Notes: generated from the letters alone by a model not told the origin. 64,000 nucleotides of DNA from Liolophura sinensis (GCF_032854445.1 NC_088295.1:18401385-18465384); one strand, 5' to 3'; numbered from the stretch's first letter, positions 12,601 to 24,300 are shown. Translations and numbers: made by a program.

Positions 12601-15600
12601 TAACGCCCAAACGTAAGCGTAACACCCAAACGTGGGTAAGTATAACGCCTAAACGGGGGTAAGTGTAACACCCAAACGTGAGTAAGTGTAACACCCAAAC
12701 GTGGGTAAGTGTAACGCCAAAACGTGGGTAAGTGTGGCACCCAAACGTGGGTAAATGTAACACCCAAACGTGGGTAAGTGTAAAACCCAAGCGTGGGTAA
12801 GTTCAACACCCAAAAGTGGATAAGTGTAACACCCAAATTTTGTTCTATACAATCAGTTATGCTGTCCCCTCTTGAAAAGGGGAGGGGGGAGGGGGTCCTT
12901 GGAGTTTTAGATATGTAATGAATTTCATGGTTTTCATTGTACCCTGAATTTTATGCAGTAACTGGTCCAATTACTGTTTGATCCTTACATAAGATTTGCA
13001 CATATCATTATGTCCTCGAACCTGGTTGGATGTGAGTCAGGTTCTGTAATTTTGTCGAATCTTGAAATCCAATCAGAATCGTCAATCCCACCAATCACGT
13101 CAATTACATTGCTTATATGAGCTCTCAATTCACATCTGAAAATCATCTCCATTCATGCTTAAGTTTTTCATATTTTATGAATTTCGTGACCTTTCGGATC
13201 CTCGCATAAGTTTTGCATATGTAAGGATATTCTAAATGATCGTTGGTTCATGCGCAATAACTGCTTCAAGTATTGCTTGATTTTAATGAAATTTTGTGTT
13301 CAGGTTCGTTTGTGGCTCTTCATGTCAGAATTTAGTGTGTTTCCTTCGTTCTTCTTGACCGAAGCTTTCCCTGCTATAACTGCTCCAAATACTCTCCGAG
13401 CTAGATAAGATTTTGGTCGCAAATTCAAGATAAATGAAACATAACATGAAGCGCGGTAACCAGTCAGTTCCGTGCATAAGTTTTGCATATTTATCGATTT
13501 CAGTGATTTTGATTGGTCGTTGGTTAACGCGCAATAGCTGCTTGATAATATTGTGCGATTTATTGTGCGTGGAGGTTCAGTTTGTAAGCCCTCAGCTCAA
13601 GTTTAAAACCAGCTTAATCCTTACATGTTTTTTCTATATTTAGAGTGAATATAAAAGCCCTGAAATTAGCTTTGTATGCCCTCTCAATACTCTCGCCATG
13701 CAGCGGTAGGGTCATCATTAGATATTAGGTAGCAAGTCAGGGACTAAATTTATCAAACCACTGAAGTTAAAAATTCAAACAGAGCTACGATAAAAATATT
13801 TTACTCTTGAAAGCTGGAAATTTTTACAGATTCTTTACTGCAGAATAATGTACCAACCACAATTTGAGTTCCTTCTTGTTCTGAATATGGCTTTATAAGC
13901 ACTTGAAATTCATGGCTTAAATCTTGACTTGTTTGATAAATACGAGCCCAGGTGTTTTTGTAATTTGCCAATGTTTTGAAAACTTTTCTTGAAAAAGAAA
14001 AAAAACAAGGTTGGGGGAATCGATACTCACAAAGTATTGATTGTATCTCATCGTATTTCCAATCTAATGAAGCTAGAGCAGCGGTTTGGACTGTGGCTGT
14101 GTGCATTTATGCACAAGGATAAGAGACTTACATGCTTATAATTGCAATTGGCTTACTCTTGCCGCTTTGGATTCTTCCATCCGTAAACGTGACTGCCGTC
14201 ATAGAAGTGAAAATTCTTAAGTATGCAGGCGTTAAACACTAATCAAATAAATTGCAAATGGCGACAGTTGTTAATCAAGTTTGTTTGTTTTCTTGCATCG
14301 GATTTTTTAATCGCTTTATCCATTAATTGGGTTATATCACTAGAATGTCCTCTTTGGGCAAGCCGATGCACAATGACGAAAAATTTATACTGCTGTATCT
14401 CTGGAACTGTTCTATTAATGATGGTGGTACAAGAAAATCTATGAATCTTTAAATCTATCGAAGACACCAGATTGAACGCACTGTATACCCAGTCACAGTA
14501 TATACTGACACCAAACTGATCAGTTCTAAAGTCTTGGACATAGTATTCCATGTTGAAAGTGCCTCGCCAGTATTAAATTCTTGTTTGGTGTATGTTGCCA
14601 GTGGACATCGAAAAGTTCTTCGCCCAGGTCAAATCGCAAATTCCAACTCTCCGCGGCATGAAATATTCCAACCTGTATGTGCCGGCTGGTTATAATGTAG
14701 CTCAGATGGAGAACGGCAGATTCCAGGTCATGACTGGTACTGACGAGGTAGGTCCGGACGGCGTCACGCAAAGTGATTCTTACACCAACAATGATACTAA
14801 CATTGCCATGTCATGTATATAGCGCCATCGTGTCTAAGGCTATCTTGCCCATGACAATCATCAATGGTGTATAAAAATGTCCACTAATCTGGAAAGCTCC
14901 TGTAATAGGTCCCTAAACTGTGGTTTGTTCATACCATGAAACGCAGGGCGAGTTGTTCCAATCTATGTATGGTGTAATTCTCTTTTGAGAGCGACTCCCA
15001 CCATCATCAGAAATGATACACACAAAAGAACGGAAAAGAAAATCCACCATTTATAAATAATATTAAATAATGTAATTTTACATATATTATGTATATTCAT
15101 GCTTATTAATGCGAAATAGGTTTAACACCAAAACACAAACACTACATATAGAATCCCATAGAACAATGTTTGGTGTTGCTATTCCCAGCAAATGCTTGCA
15201 ACTGCCTCCTTGGGCCTCACCGTGAACATCGTGAATGCACATGTGGGTTACTTCTCCGTAAAGCTCTTAAAAGCCGTCCAGGAGGGGAACTTAAAGGAAG
15301 CTCAGAAGCAACAGGTAAGTAAATAGTCATAAGCCATCCGTGACTTAGCTTAATTTGGAAATAGTTTTGCATATTTTCAACAGATAACAATTATATAGCT
15401 ATCGCTAAACTGTGCTTATTTGACATTCATATCAATTGCAACGATCAGTTAATTTTTTTTCGAATTCCAGGTAAGGCTCCAGAAATTACGTAACCTGTTG
15501 TTTTCTAGAGGTAAGTGACAGATATCCTGCTAGTCAATATCCTGTATTTTAAATGGTAACATCATTTCCGACATATCATCGCTAAACTACGGAAGACATT

Positions 15601-16094
15601 TCAGTCGAACAGCAAAGCACCGGTAAATTTGAAATACAGCTGTTATCACGAGTTACCAAAAGATCATGGATATATGAAGGAATATGCGCAGCCTTTTAAC
15701 CTACTGATTTATTGATTGTTTCTTGATGCTTTGGTTGATTTATTCACTAAGTGGGTTTTTGATTGATTGATTGATTGATTTATTTATTTATTGCCTAAAT
15801 GACTGACCGATTACTCCGTTCATCCACGGCATAGTGAACTTTGCACAGTGAACCAAGTAGACCGTAAACGATTTTTACTATTGATTCGCTTGTGTTGTTA
15901 TTTATAAATGCTTGCACAATTTTCCTCTCTCCACAGGTCCTGATATTGGAGTGGCTAAGGCGCTGGGCTCTGTCGCGTTTGGGATTGAGCTGGGCCCAGC
16001 TCGACCCCCTGCTGTACCCCTGACTAAGGAAACACGGGAAGAGCTGAGGCGAGAGCTTAAGGCACTAGGATATTTTGACTGGAAGAAGGAATAG
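6581..16094 (+). CDS. NPL: N-acetylneuraminate lyase (sialic acid aldolase), ten exons, 5' end incomplete
   Basis: This cytosolic class I aldolase splits N-acetylneuraminate into N-acetylmannosamine and pyruvate. Exons joined by GT-AG introns (6581-6645, 7399-7469, 10165-10252, 10810-10867, 11880-11955, 12225-12317, 14602-14747, 15189-15314, 15471-15510, 15937-16094) give 921 nt in one open frame, 306 residues plus TAG; the vertebrate enzyme has about 320. Numbering from the first visible residue, TPMTEN lies at 16-21, the GTLGE loop at 48-52, the active-site Tyr of FYLY at 141, and the Schiff-base Lys of GMKYS at 171. The family loop is normally GTTGE, so the second Thr is Leu here, which may affect carboxylate binding. 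The first exon opens in phase 0 after a strong acceptor, so the start codon is on an upstream exon I could not place, probably encoding only a few residues. Family assignment is firm; activity is inferred. Confidence 0.93.
6890..7104 (+). repeat. SINE family 1 diverged copy in NPL intron 1
   Basis: Carries GTACGTGGGAAGGTCTGCC and the tail TACGGCGTAAAACACCAATC. Its head region GGTTAGTCTGCTAGCGCAGC is recognisable but mutated. Confidence 0.75.
7280..7373 (+). repeat. SINE family 1 3' part close to NPL exon 2
   Basis: Has TACCATAATGCTGGCCGC and the tail CACCAATCAAATAAATAAAT. It ends about 25 bp before the NPL exon 2 acceptor. Confidence 0.7.
7399..7469 (+). CDS. NPL: NPL exon 2
   Basis: Acceptor TTTACAG, donor GTGAGT. 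It encodes EINLDAVKVLAEKIADDGM and the strand leading into the active-site loop. It completes the split Trp codon and ends in phase 1. Confidence 0.9.
7494..7660 (-). repeat. SINE family 3 diverged copy
   Basis: Shares (GTAT)n, CACTTAACAATTTTTC and GTGTCTTCTTGTGGCA with the full-length family 3 copy at 59459-59734. Lies in NPL intron 2. Confidence 0.6.
8812..9448. mobile_element. TIR element (MITE-like) with TA target duplication
   Basis: The ends GAGAGTCGCCTATATTCAGC and GGCGACTCTC are inverted. Similarity continues inward for roughly 95 bp on each side (including CTGTCTGTAAAATC, CTACCAAAAT and ACGTAACAACA), with small indels. TA flanks both ends at 8810-8811 and 9449-9450. No transposase ORF is present in its 637 bp, so it is a non-autonomous element. 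TA target sites fit Tc1/mariner or similar superfamilies. It lies in NPL intron 2. Confidence 0.8.
9519..10025. repeat. Diverged direct duplication of a dispersed repeat
   Basis: Two copies about 290 bp apart, starting near 9519 and 9808, share ACGAGGATTCTGC, ACTAAGA and GAGGC plus a downstream segment with TAATTCTGC. A related third copy is at about 40545-40680. No coding potential seen. Confidence 0.55.
10165..10252 (+). CDS. NPL: NPL exon 3, pyruvate-binding loop
   Basis: The acceptor is AACAG before TTAGCGG; a closer TTAG would break the frame. It carries ISGTLGEG and the helix EERKRVTEAW. Ends AG before GTAACT. Confidence 0.9.
10810..10867 (+). CDS. NPL: NPL exon 4
   Basis: Acceptor CTGCAG, donor GTGAGT, ends in phase 0. 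Encodes VVAHIGAGNMHDSIEL, matching the IIHVGALSLKESQEL segment of the vertebrate enzyme. Confidence 0.9.
11087..11728. repeat. 37-bp minisatellite in NPL intron 4
   Basis: About 17 copies of a 37-bp unit containing AATGTAATGTAAAAGTTACA and CACGACCGAATGTGGG. Variation is mostly GTGGG/GTGAG and AAATG/AAACG, and outer copies are the most diverged. It ends about 150 bp before exon 5. Confidence 0.95.
11880..11955 (+). CDS. NPL: NPL exon 5
   Basis: Acceptor TTTTAG, donor GTGAGT. Encodes AKHAEKAGVCAIS and PTYFKATSV, the barrel segment aligned with AQHAAEIGADGIAV and APFFLKP. Confidence 0.9.
12225..12317 (+). CDS. NPL: NPL exon 6, catalytic tyrosine
   Basis: A run of T then CGGCAG precedes it. It encodes LPFYLYEIN; the Tyr at 12287-12289 is the catalytic one, and the usual Pro after Ile is Asn. 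The donor GTAAGT begins a 23-bp minisatellite whose units repeat this exon-intron junction. Confidence 0.9.
12311..12833 (+). repeat. 23-bp minisatellite built on the NPL exon 6 splice donor
   Basis: About 23 copies of a unit of the form AACGTGGGTAAGTGTAACACCC. The first unit begins inside exon 6, so its GGGTAAGT is the real splice donor. Twelve copies, including the real one, keep GGGTAAGT exactly. ORFs read on the opposite strand are artefacts of the repeat. Confidence 0.93.
12985..13640. repeat. Diverged repeat copies in NPL intron 6
   Basis: GCATAAGTTTTGCATAT occurs at about 13204 and 13471, each followed by GTTGGTT and GCGCAATA and then a GGTTC-containing segment about 265 bp apart. A weaker third copy starts near 12988. 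Overlapping ORFs on both strands look like chance. Confidence 0.5.
14165..14254 (+). repeat. SINE family 1 degraded 3' part
   Basis: Retains AATTCTTAAGTATGCAGGCG and CACTAATCAAATAAATTG. Old copy in NPL intron 6. Confidence 0.5.
14602..14747 (+). CDS. NPL: NPL exon 7, Schiff-base lysine
   Basis: Acceptor TTGCCAG, donor GTAGGT. It encodes RGMKYSN with the Schiff-base Lys codon at 14661-14663, and ends TGTDE in phase 0. An intron-side ATG upstream is not needed. Confidence 0.93.
15189..15314 (+). CDS. NPL: NPL exon 8
   Basis: Acceptor TTCCCAG, donor GTAAGT, 42 whole codons. Encodes QMLATASLGLTVNIVNAH, matching the vertebrate LLSALVMGATGAVGSTYN region, then a helical KEAQKQQ end. Confidence 0.92.
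15471..15510 (+). CDS. NPL: NPL exon 9 (40 nt)
   Basis: A very short exon, encoding VRLQKLRNLLFSR. Acceptor AATTCCAG after a T tract, donor GTAAGT. It keeps the frame between exons 8 and 10. Confidence 0.85.
15761..15793. repeat. (GATT)n/(TATT)n microsatellite
   Basis: Tetranucleotide runs of GATT then TATT in NPL intron 9. Confidence 0.85.
15937..16094 (+). CDS. NPL: NPL last coding exon and stop
   Basis: Acceptor CTCCACAG. Encodes DIGVAKALGSVAFGIELGP, PARPPAVPLT and the C-terminal helix ending FDWKKE, then TAG at 16092-16094. The PxRxPL motif is conserved in this lyase family. Confidence 0.93.
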
Positions 16095-17709
16095 CGCATA
16101 GCGGGAGATAGCAGAGGGTCGGACAAACACTGGATAGTATTGTCCACTTATACAAAGCGATAATTTGCGTGTTGTTATTGAAACCGGATAGAGGACAAAT
16201 CATTCACAACTAACGAAACTGTTTCAAAAACACAAAGCACGACAATGAATGATTAACACGCCATTTCCAGAGCGCCACGTATCAAATAAATGTCCAATAA
16301 AGGGACATATCGATAAATATTGGGGGGGGGGGGGGATTGTTTTTGACTGTTTTATATTGTTCTTGGCTGTTTAAAACTGTGAAGGTATTCCACGACAAAT
16401 AAAAATTGTTACAGAGAAAGTATTTTGAATTCCATTATTGCTAACTGAGTTACCTCCCTTATACCAACCAACGAATGAAAGTAGTTCGGGTTGAGTTTTG
16501 AGGTTGACTTCCCTTGCCCTTTGAGATTGACTTCCCTTGCCCTCAAGTCAAAACGAATTTTCCAACAAATTTCATTCTGCAACTTACAAAATCTTGTTTT
16601 TATTGCCTCAATGAGACAAACATACAAGATATCACAACGCAGTTCTATATAACCATTAAAAGGTATGTGTAAAACCATGTCTAAGTAACAACAATAGATC
16701 AACTAACTCAGTGTACTGTCGCTGAGTAAAATATGAACACCTACCTCGGTCTTTCATCTTAATACATCATGCATTCATATCTTATCTTTTTAGTGCCCTT
16801 TGTATACTGTGTAGGTTATCGTGTATTGAACATCACCCAGGCAAACTCATTTTTCATTCACTTGATATCACTACTGAAACAGATAACAAATCGTTCACAT
16901 TAAATCACGTCATGGTAGACGTAAGAGCTGAGGCACCGGCTCTACACAACGCGTTCGTTAGAACGTAGGCCTTATATCACTCTCCTAAGAACGCCATTAC
17001 TGAGATTTTCCAGAGAGATTGATGACACTGCCCATTTTGCTACGGTTCATTTTAGCAATTTGTTTGTGGCACAACCCGCAGAATGAAGATCAAGTCTCTG
17101 AAGCTCTTTCCCGCGAATACACAGATCTGCATTTAAACCATATTTTCTGTTTTAGCGATGAATCATACAACAGTCCATACTTTTGTCGTTGTCATGAAGT
17201 CTATCTTAATGTAGTGTACAACATTCCGCATTTTTAAAATTACGGTGCCTCAAATGTTTCTTCCCAGATCCAAGATTGAAAGGTTATATTCTATAAACTT
17301 ATGTATATGTACGTTGATTTGTCCATTATGTAAACAGCACACACACTTTTGTCCCGCCAACAAAACGTGTATACCTAGTTTATAGGTCAGTCAATGCCAT
17401 CATGACATTGCAATAAAGTTTGCGTATAACGCGTTCACTCGCACATGCATGCAAATATTTATAATTCACTCATAGTTGTATAACTAAATGGATGACCGGT
17501 AGACGCCAAGAGCACCCTGGTTAAATATTGTTTATATCTTTCATCATTACTTCAATTCTGTCTCACAGAAAACATATATCCATTGTGGTGATTTCACCAC
17601 ATTTTGAGGATTCCTCTGTGGACAAGTAGCACAAAATTGGCCAAAATCATAATCTGTCATTATTTGAAGTTTTGGAATTATTATTGTTTCAAAAATAAAC
17701 AACTTTGAT
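16095..17709. other. Convergent intergenic gap between NPL and transporter A
   Basis: The NPL and choline transporter A genes meet tail to tail here. Apart from NPL polyadenylation signals and the poly-G run I see no gene. A hairpin, GTGGTG-ATTT-CACCAC at 17585-17600, lies about 110 nt past the transporter stop on its transcript. No clear AATAAA was found on the - strand close to that stop. Confidence 0.6.
16285..16301 (+). terminator. NPL polyadenylation signals
   Basis: Two AATAAA hexamers (16285-16290 and 16296-16301) lie about 190 nt after the NPL stop. A further AATAAA is at 16398-16403. A run of 14 G at 16322-16335 lies between them. Use is inferred from position. Confidence 0.55.
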
Positions 17710-18375
17710 TTAGTCCAACTCAGACATGTCGTTTGTAACGCCTGTGCTCACAGAGTTTAAAGAGGGTCCATTTATAATGTTCGCGGGATCTTTGAGGATT
17801 GTTTGTCCATTACCAAGGGCTTCTTTAGAGTACTGTAGGTGAGGCGTTACAGAGCCGTTCACCTTTGGCGTTTCCGTGGACAGGACAGTGAGTTCTCCGA
17901 CCGACCCGACCTTCTCCGCCAGGGCTATGTGCTCCTCTTCGATGTTCACCACACATTTGAATACGTCATGACGCTTCTGTAGATAACCGTTCTCGAACAG
18001 GAACTTGCTCCCGTAGGAAAATATTAAAATTGAAGCGAAATTCAGCAACATGGAAAACGTCTTGAAGGGAAACTGCTGGCCATACTCGTCCGTGTAGAGG
18101 GGATATTTGATAAGGGGAGGTAAACGCAGCATGGGTTCCCCTCCCGCCAGGCGGAAGAACAGACCAACCAGATAGCCGGCGAGTGACCCGTATGTGTTAG
18201 TGTCCTTCAGGTAAACCACTGATATCAGCTGGGGAAATAGTATAACATAGACGAGGTCAGAGCACAGGTACCACAGACCATATATAGAGTCTACAAATAT
18301 CGCCATTAACGTCGCCATGAGACCGACACCGAAAATAGCCACTCTCATCACACGCAAGATCTCAATTTCGGATGC
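17710..18375 (-). CDS. SLC5A7: Transporter A exon 8, C-terminus and stop
   Basis: 666 nt including TAA at 17712-17710. Encodes the last membrane helices ([57 protein letters not shown]) and a roughly 95-residue hydrophilic tail ending NDMSELD. Confidence 0.95.
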   Translation of the reverse strand, partial: ASEIEILRVMRVAIFGVGLMATLMAIFVDSIYGLWYLCSDLVYVILFPQLISVVYLKDTNTYGSLAGYLVGLFFRLAGGEPMLRLPPLIKYPLYTDEYGQQFPFKTFSMLLNFASILIFSYGSKFLFENGYLQKRHDVFKCVVNIEEEHIALAEKVGSVGELTVLSTETPKVNGSVTPHLQYSKEALGNGQTILKDPANIINGPSLNSVSTGVTNDMSELD

Positions 18376-21300
18376 CTGGAGGAAAGAAGGAACAACCAGT
18401 TAGAAAAGAGCATTAAAACTGCAAGCATGTGGGACGTCTGCACCGCTGTTTAAGCCATATAATGCTCAACCAGTTGTTATGAATGTATACCTTATATTCT
18501 GATATGTGTAAAATTTCATTCGGGTCAAGAATCGATGGTAATTTGTGCTCTTACATTTTGCCGTAAGATGGTTTTGTGAATGTTCCTAGCGTACATCGAG
18601 CTGGCTGAAAGGATAGAGGAATCGGCTGATGACATCACCGCAGCAGAAATGGCGCCCAGCCCAATGAAGGAAATGGCATCAGGACATAAGTACTGCAGTA
18701 CCAGGGGAAGAATTAGCTTCATGTCTTTAGGAGGTATGGGTTTCTCACCAGCGTACGATGTCAGGTTCCAGTCTGTTTACAACAAGAAAGCAAGATGGCA
18801 AACATGTGTTCTTGTGCAGAATTGCACCTATGTCAGTAATTTGTTCGTCTGGAAACAAGAAAAGAAACTGAAACTGAGTTATATAGCATTTGTCATTGTA
18901 GTACTGGAAATGTGCAATTCACTTCACTGATTTCGTTTTAGCATCATTTTACGTATTTCTATAATATAGTAAACTGATCCATTTCTCTACCTGTTTCTGC
19001 TGCCACGGCGCCAATAAGAACAGCCGGGGCGGCCATGATGATGCAACCAAAGGCTGCAATGTATGAGAGGAACTGAGCCCGGAATGCTGTCTTGGAGGAC
19101 AGGACTCGCTGAAAGTACACCTGAACAAGGAAAGATGAACATATTATAGCATGTGCGCTAAAGTCCTTAGTAATTGCTGCTCTCAAGACCCAACATTCAA
19201 AAAGAGTGTTTCGTTGTGCAGCAATAATATACAGGATTATTGACAAACCTTGTGTCACTTAAAACTATAGCCTATAGTCAGTGGTAACATATATTGTAAA
19301 ACCTGTAACTCCAAAGAGATTGTTTCGTTTGGCAGTGGTACTACAAAATTATTCATAAAAACCAATAATGCAACTGCTCAGAGTTTTCCGGATGACAATT
19401 TGGGAGGGTTTGCGGAGTGATAATTTAGGAGGATTTTCTGGGTGACAATTTGGGAGGGTTTTCTGGGTGACAATTTGGGAGGATTTTCTGGGTGACAATT
19501 TGGGAGGGTTTGCCGGGTGACAATTTGGGAGGGTTTTCTGGGTGACAATTTGGGAGGGTTTTTTGGGTGACAATTTGGGAGGATTTTCTGGGTGACAATT
19601 TGGGAGGGTTTGCCGGGTGACAATTTGGGAGGGTTTTCTGGGTGACAATTTGGGAGGATTTTCTGGGTGACAATTTGGGAGGGTTTTCTGGGTGACAATT
19701 TGGGAGGTTTTTCTGGGTGACAATTTGGGAGGGTTTGCTAGGTGACGATTTGGGAGGATTTTCTGGGTGACAATTTGGGAGGGTTTGCCGGGTGACAATT
19801 TGGGAGAGTTTTCTGCTTGACAATTTGGGAGAGTTTTCTGGGTGAGAATTTGGGAGGATTTTCTGGGTGAGAATTTGGGAGGATTTTCTGGTTGACAATT
19901 TGGGAGGATTTTCTGCTTGACAATTTGGGAAAGTTTTCTGGGTGAGAATTTGGGAGGGTTTTCCGGGTGACATTTTGGGAGGGTTTGCTAGGTGACGATT
20001 TGTGAGGGTTTTCTGGGTGACAATTTGGGAGGGTTTTCTGGTTGATCATTTGAGAAGGTTTTCTGGATGACAGTTTGAAATGATTTTTTTTTTTTGATGA
20101 TAATTTGGGAGGTTTTCCTGGATGACAATTTGGGAGGGTTTTCTGAAGGACAATTTTTTTTTTCTTTACGAACCTGCCATGGAACTCCTCCGAAAGTGAG
20201 CAGCAAAAAGCTGTCGACGTAACTGCCAGCGGTGTTAGGGTCAAGAGGCGTGACCCAGACCTCAGTGGCGTTGAGAGACAGGCTTCCTACAGCCTCATTG
20301 GTCATCGCAAACGGTATACAGACCCACTGTAAAAAAGCAAAATCAAGGAGTTTGAATCGGCCGATTGAATCCTGCACTTTACCCTTAAAGAAATCCCATT
20401 TAAAGTTATCCGATGAGTTCAATGACATTGCAAACATTTCACATTATATTTATTTTATTTGTCTGATTGCTGTTTAACGCCATTCCCAAGAATTTTTCAC
20501 CAATATGATGATGGTCGGTTTTATGAGCAGAGATAACCGGATAACCGGTTTTCAAAAGGAGTCAAACTGTTGTCGATCGTCTATTGTCACTCACATACAC
20601 TAAGACTGGGGAAGACAGACAAACGTATTGACCAATCGACGAACCTCTCCCAGAAACATTGAAGCTCACAATACAATATGTCTATCAGAAAGACATATTT
20701 TTGGGAAGACTGCTAGCAAGATGTGGTACTAGTGAATTTTGTGCATGACGTGTTTAAACTTGTTGTACACGGCAGAGTATAGTGAGCTAATTCCAACAGT
20801 CTGTCAGCTAGAGAAAAGGCCTGAGCCGTGTTCTAGAGGACAACATGATGAAAGACGGAGACGGTTGACAGTGTTGGAGTTATATTGATCCAGATGGTCT
20901 GCTTTTGGAAGGCATGCCTTGAACAAGTGGTTTTATCCCACTGGTTTAGTCTTGAAGTAAAAGAAAGCTAAAATATGAAGTAAGGTTCATCATACAGACA
21001 ACTGAAAACCATGCGTAAAACTACTTTCATTTTTTTTTTTTTATATTTTTTTAAAGAGTGTTGACAGGCATTCAAATATTGGAGTTCCGTGGTGGGCTTT
21101 ATGAGCCATACTGACGGTATGTAGGAACTCTGAAGTCGTATCGCCTGTTTTCCTGATGTTGACCAGAAGGATGGAATTTTTGTGAACATTATTTTAGTAA
21201 TCTTTTAGTCATGGGTAAAAAGAGTTATTCTAACACTTAGGGTCGTGATTAGAGTTGGATAAACTGTGACATATGGCATAAAGAGGAATATTTTTGATTG

Positions 21301-24300
21301 GTGAGTAAGAGTAAACCGCAAATGACAGGTTGAATTACAAACAAAAGATTGTTTCTCTCTCTCTCTACCACATTTGAACGTTTACAATGCAATTTGCCAT
21401 GGTTTATTAATAAGACAATTTGGCGGCTGAACCGAAATCTTTTCCTTTAAATTCATTGACATTAAACTGGAATCCGCCATGAAATTGCTCATGTGGTTTT
21501 GGGACTGCATGGTCTCCACAAACTACAGCAAGCTGTCTGCACATCATTCAGGCTTGATTACGATTTATGATATACTATTACGTTACATTTTAACTGTCTT
21601 CTCGGAAGATAGCTTTTAGCATTCAGATTATGAAGCTGTATTGAAAACAACACTTGGTTTATGAATCCGTATTAAAGCCAGTGAGTGTATAAAGGTGTTA
21701 TGAAGCAAACAGGGTTCCTAACTCAGTCACATGTAACATATATGAATGAGCCGCTGTAAAGCCAATTTCACCTACACAGAAACAACAAAAACTCACCCGG
21801 ACCTGCGGTGTCATATATTAAGTTTCCGGTTGTAACTTACCCTAATAAACTTGCACATAACACGCCGTTCCTGTCATATTCATTAGTTTAATTTGGACCT
21901 CTTTTTACGGCGCCCATCCTTTGGAGCGGTGTTTGTCGTTATCATGACTCTCGTCTCAATAAAGCTGAACAAATATTGGGAATGCCAGTTGTCGAATGGT
22001 AATGCCATTCGGTGGCTTTTCTCATTGATTTCTACCCGAAGAAGAAATGATCGCACCGGCTGTCAAACACGCTCCAAGATGCGGGCTGTAGTCTTTAACT
22101 ATCTAAATCCCCGACATACAGTGTCTGTTGAGTTCCCCTGTAGTCTACACCCACGTTTGATCCGGATAAATTAGGTTTCACAAAAAATTATAGCAACGCT
22201 AATTTTTAACCTAAAATTGTATTTTAGCAAATGTGAGGTTTATCTGATATTGTATTAAATCTTCATAGATCCCAAGATATTGTTACAAGCGACATATCAC
22301 AAGTTTGCCAGGGTAAATACATTTAAATCCTAAGTCAACCGAAATAGATAGACAATTAACCGTTTGAGTTCATCAAATTGAACAAAAGCCATGGACCGGT
22401 CCAACACACTCTCCGACTTTCTACTTACAGACCTGAAACACCTGATTTTTAGTGGAATGATGGATATGAATATGAAAATCACAAGGAAATAATCTGTCAG
22501 TGAGTGTATCACATCAACTCAGCATTCATATGGACAGTCCGACATTCCCATGAACGTAGAAACCCGCTGCCATGTCAGAGTTACACATTTCAGGTGCCAT
22601 ATGGAACCAGCTACAAGACATATACAAAGGATACACAAAGAATTTCGCTAAATTTTGAAATTGGACTTAATAATCATTAATCAAGTCTTTGCATGAGTTG
22701 ACCACAATTCCACAATACAAAAGACTTAAGATATTTCCAAATCTTAATAAAAATAAAGACTTTTGTAACTTAAAGCCATGGTACCATAGAGAATGTGAAA
22801 TGATAACCTAACACTAATTACTAAGTATGTATATACTGTGTAACTTCCAAGACGTGGATGTCGTACGGTGTAAAATAGGCCAAGGCTTGGATGAGTTTTC
22901 CTAACAGTATAACAAATCTTAGGAACAGCCCAACACCTACTCCTGTCTGAAATGCTAATGGCAATCTTCTCATTAATTTTAAAACAAATAACAAAAAAAT
23001 CCAAAATGCATTCAAGAGATACTTAAAGCTGTGACAACGCCGTCATTAACAAGCGAATTAACGATTCTCGTTACGTGTACGGACCTCGAGGCTGTTTGTG
23101 TAGCGGGAAGAATTGGACGATAAACAGCGAATAGACAGCCTTATAATCAGTTCTAGAAGGCATTCCAGCAAACAATAAGGCACGGTGCTACCGCTGTGTG
23201 CAGCCACCGTATTTATTATGCATATGTGTTTTGCGTGAGACTCATAGTTAATTCTCTACACTAATTAAAGGTCAGCAGGGCTTTTTGTGGGGAAGAGTTG
23301 GAGGAGATAGGGACCCCCTGTTCGATTTTAAATACAGCTAAACGTCTCCCTGTTCGAAAATTCATCAATGAATTTGAACACAGGCGTGAATCTCCGTTTG
23401 TTACAGAGGTCTGTAGCGTGTGCTTTATGCAATTCACTTACCAGTCCGATGAATATAAAAAGGCCTTGAATGACGTCGGTGTAAGCGACGGAGTAAAGTC
23501 CACCAATCAGAGTGTAGAAGACAGCAATGATGGCTGACACAATGATGGAGATGGTATTCTTCAGCTCGATGATGACAGAGAGAGTAGAACCTAGGCAACA
23601 AAAGTTCAACACATCTGCTCATTAAAACCTCCTTAACCAAACCATGCTCTCACCCACAGTCTTCGTTTAGTTACAAATTTATCTTCCTCAAACAGGCTGC
23701 TTTTATAATGAGCACATTGTTGCAAGCGTTGGCCAGGGTCTCTGTGCAGGCATATCTGCGCCGAGTGTTATGTAGATAAATCAATGACTTTTTGTCCCTG
23801 CACCAAGTACGGGATACAACGACACCAGGGTAATCAAGCGGCGCAAGGGCACACAAGACATAGAATTTCCCAGGCTGAAGCGGTTCGTTAGGGAAGCTTA
23901 ATTTCACACATTTTACATCACAGCAGATAGGATGTTTTAGACCCTAAGGCTAAAGGATTTATTATCGTTTGAAGTTAAATAAGATTTGGACACATTTCAT
24001 ATTTAAATTTATGAGAAAACAGATGACAAGAACTTTACAATGAACGTACTAAAGAAAGAAATGGCTCTTTTAATTTCAAAACGTATATCTTACAAAACAA
24101 TTTTACCTAAAGCAGCCAAGATGGCGGCCGTCCAAAAGGTTTCTCCAAGAAGAGCAGGAATATACAATAGTCCGCCCATGCGCTCACCGTACTTTCGTTG
24201 GAATGGATCCAACATTGTAACATAACCTTGCTGCCGCATTCTGTTCGCAAAGAACAGTCCGCCTAAAATGCGAATAGAATAAACATTGTTCTGTTGTAGT

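Noticed and set aside
12468..12852. Repetitive - strand ORFs (YPRLGVTLTHVWV-like)
   Set aside because: Translation of the 23-bp minisatellite on the strand opposite to NPL; several frames are open for the same reason.
13801..14551. Two - strand ORFs of about 100 codons in NPL intron 6
   Set aside because: They overlap open frames on the other strand and degraded SINE sequence, with no family match.
19349..20437. Four long overlapping - strand ORFs with a repeated [24 protein letters not shown] motif
   Set aside because: They come from a 25-bp repeat without stop codons read in all three frames. Only 20174-20326 inside them is coding (transporter A exon 5).
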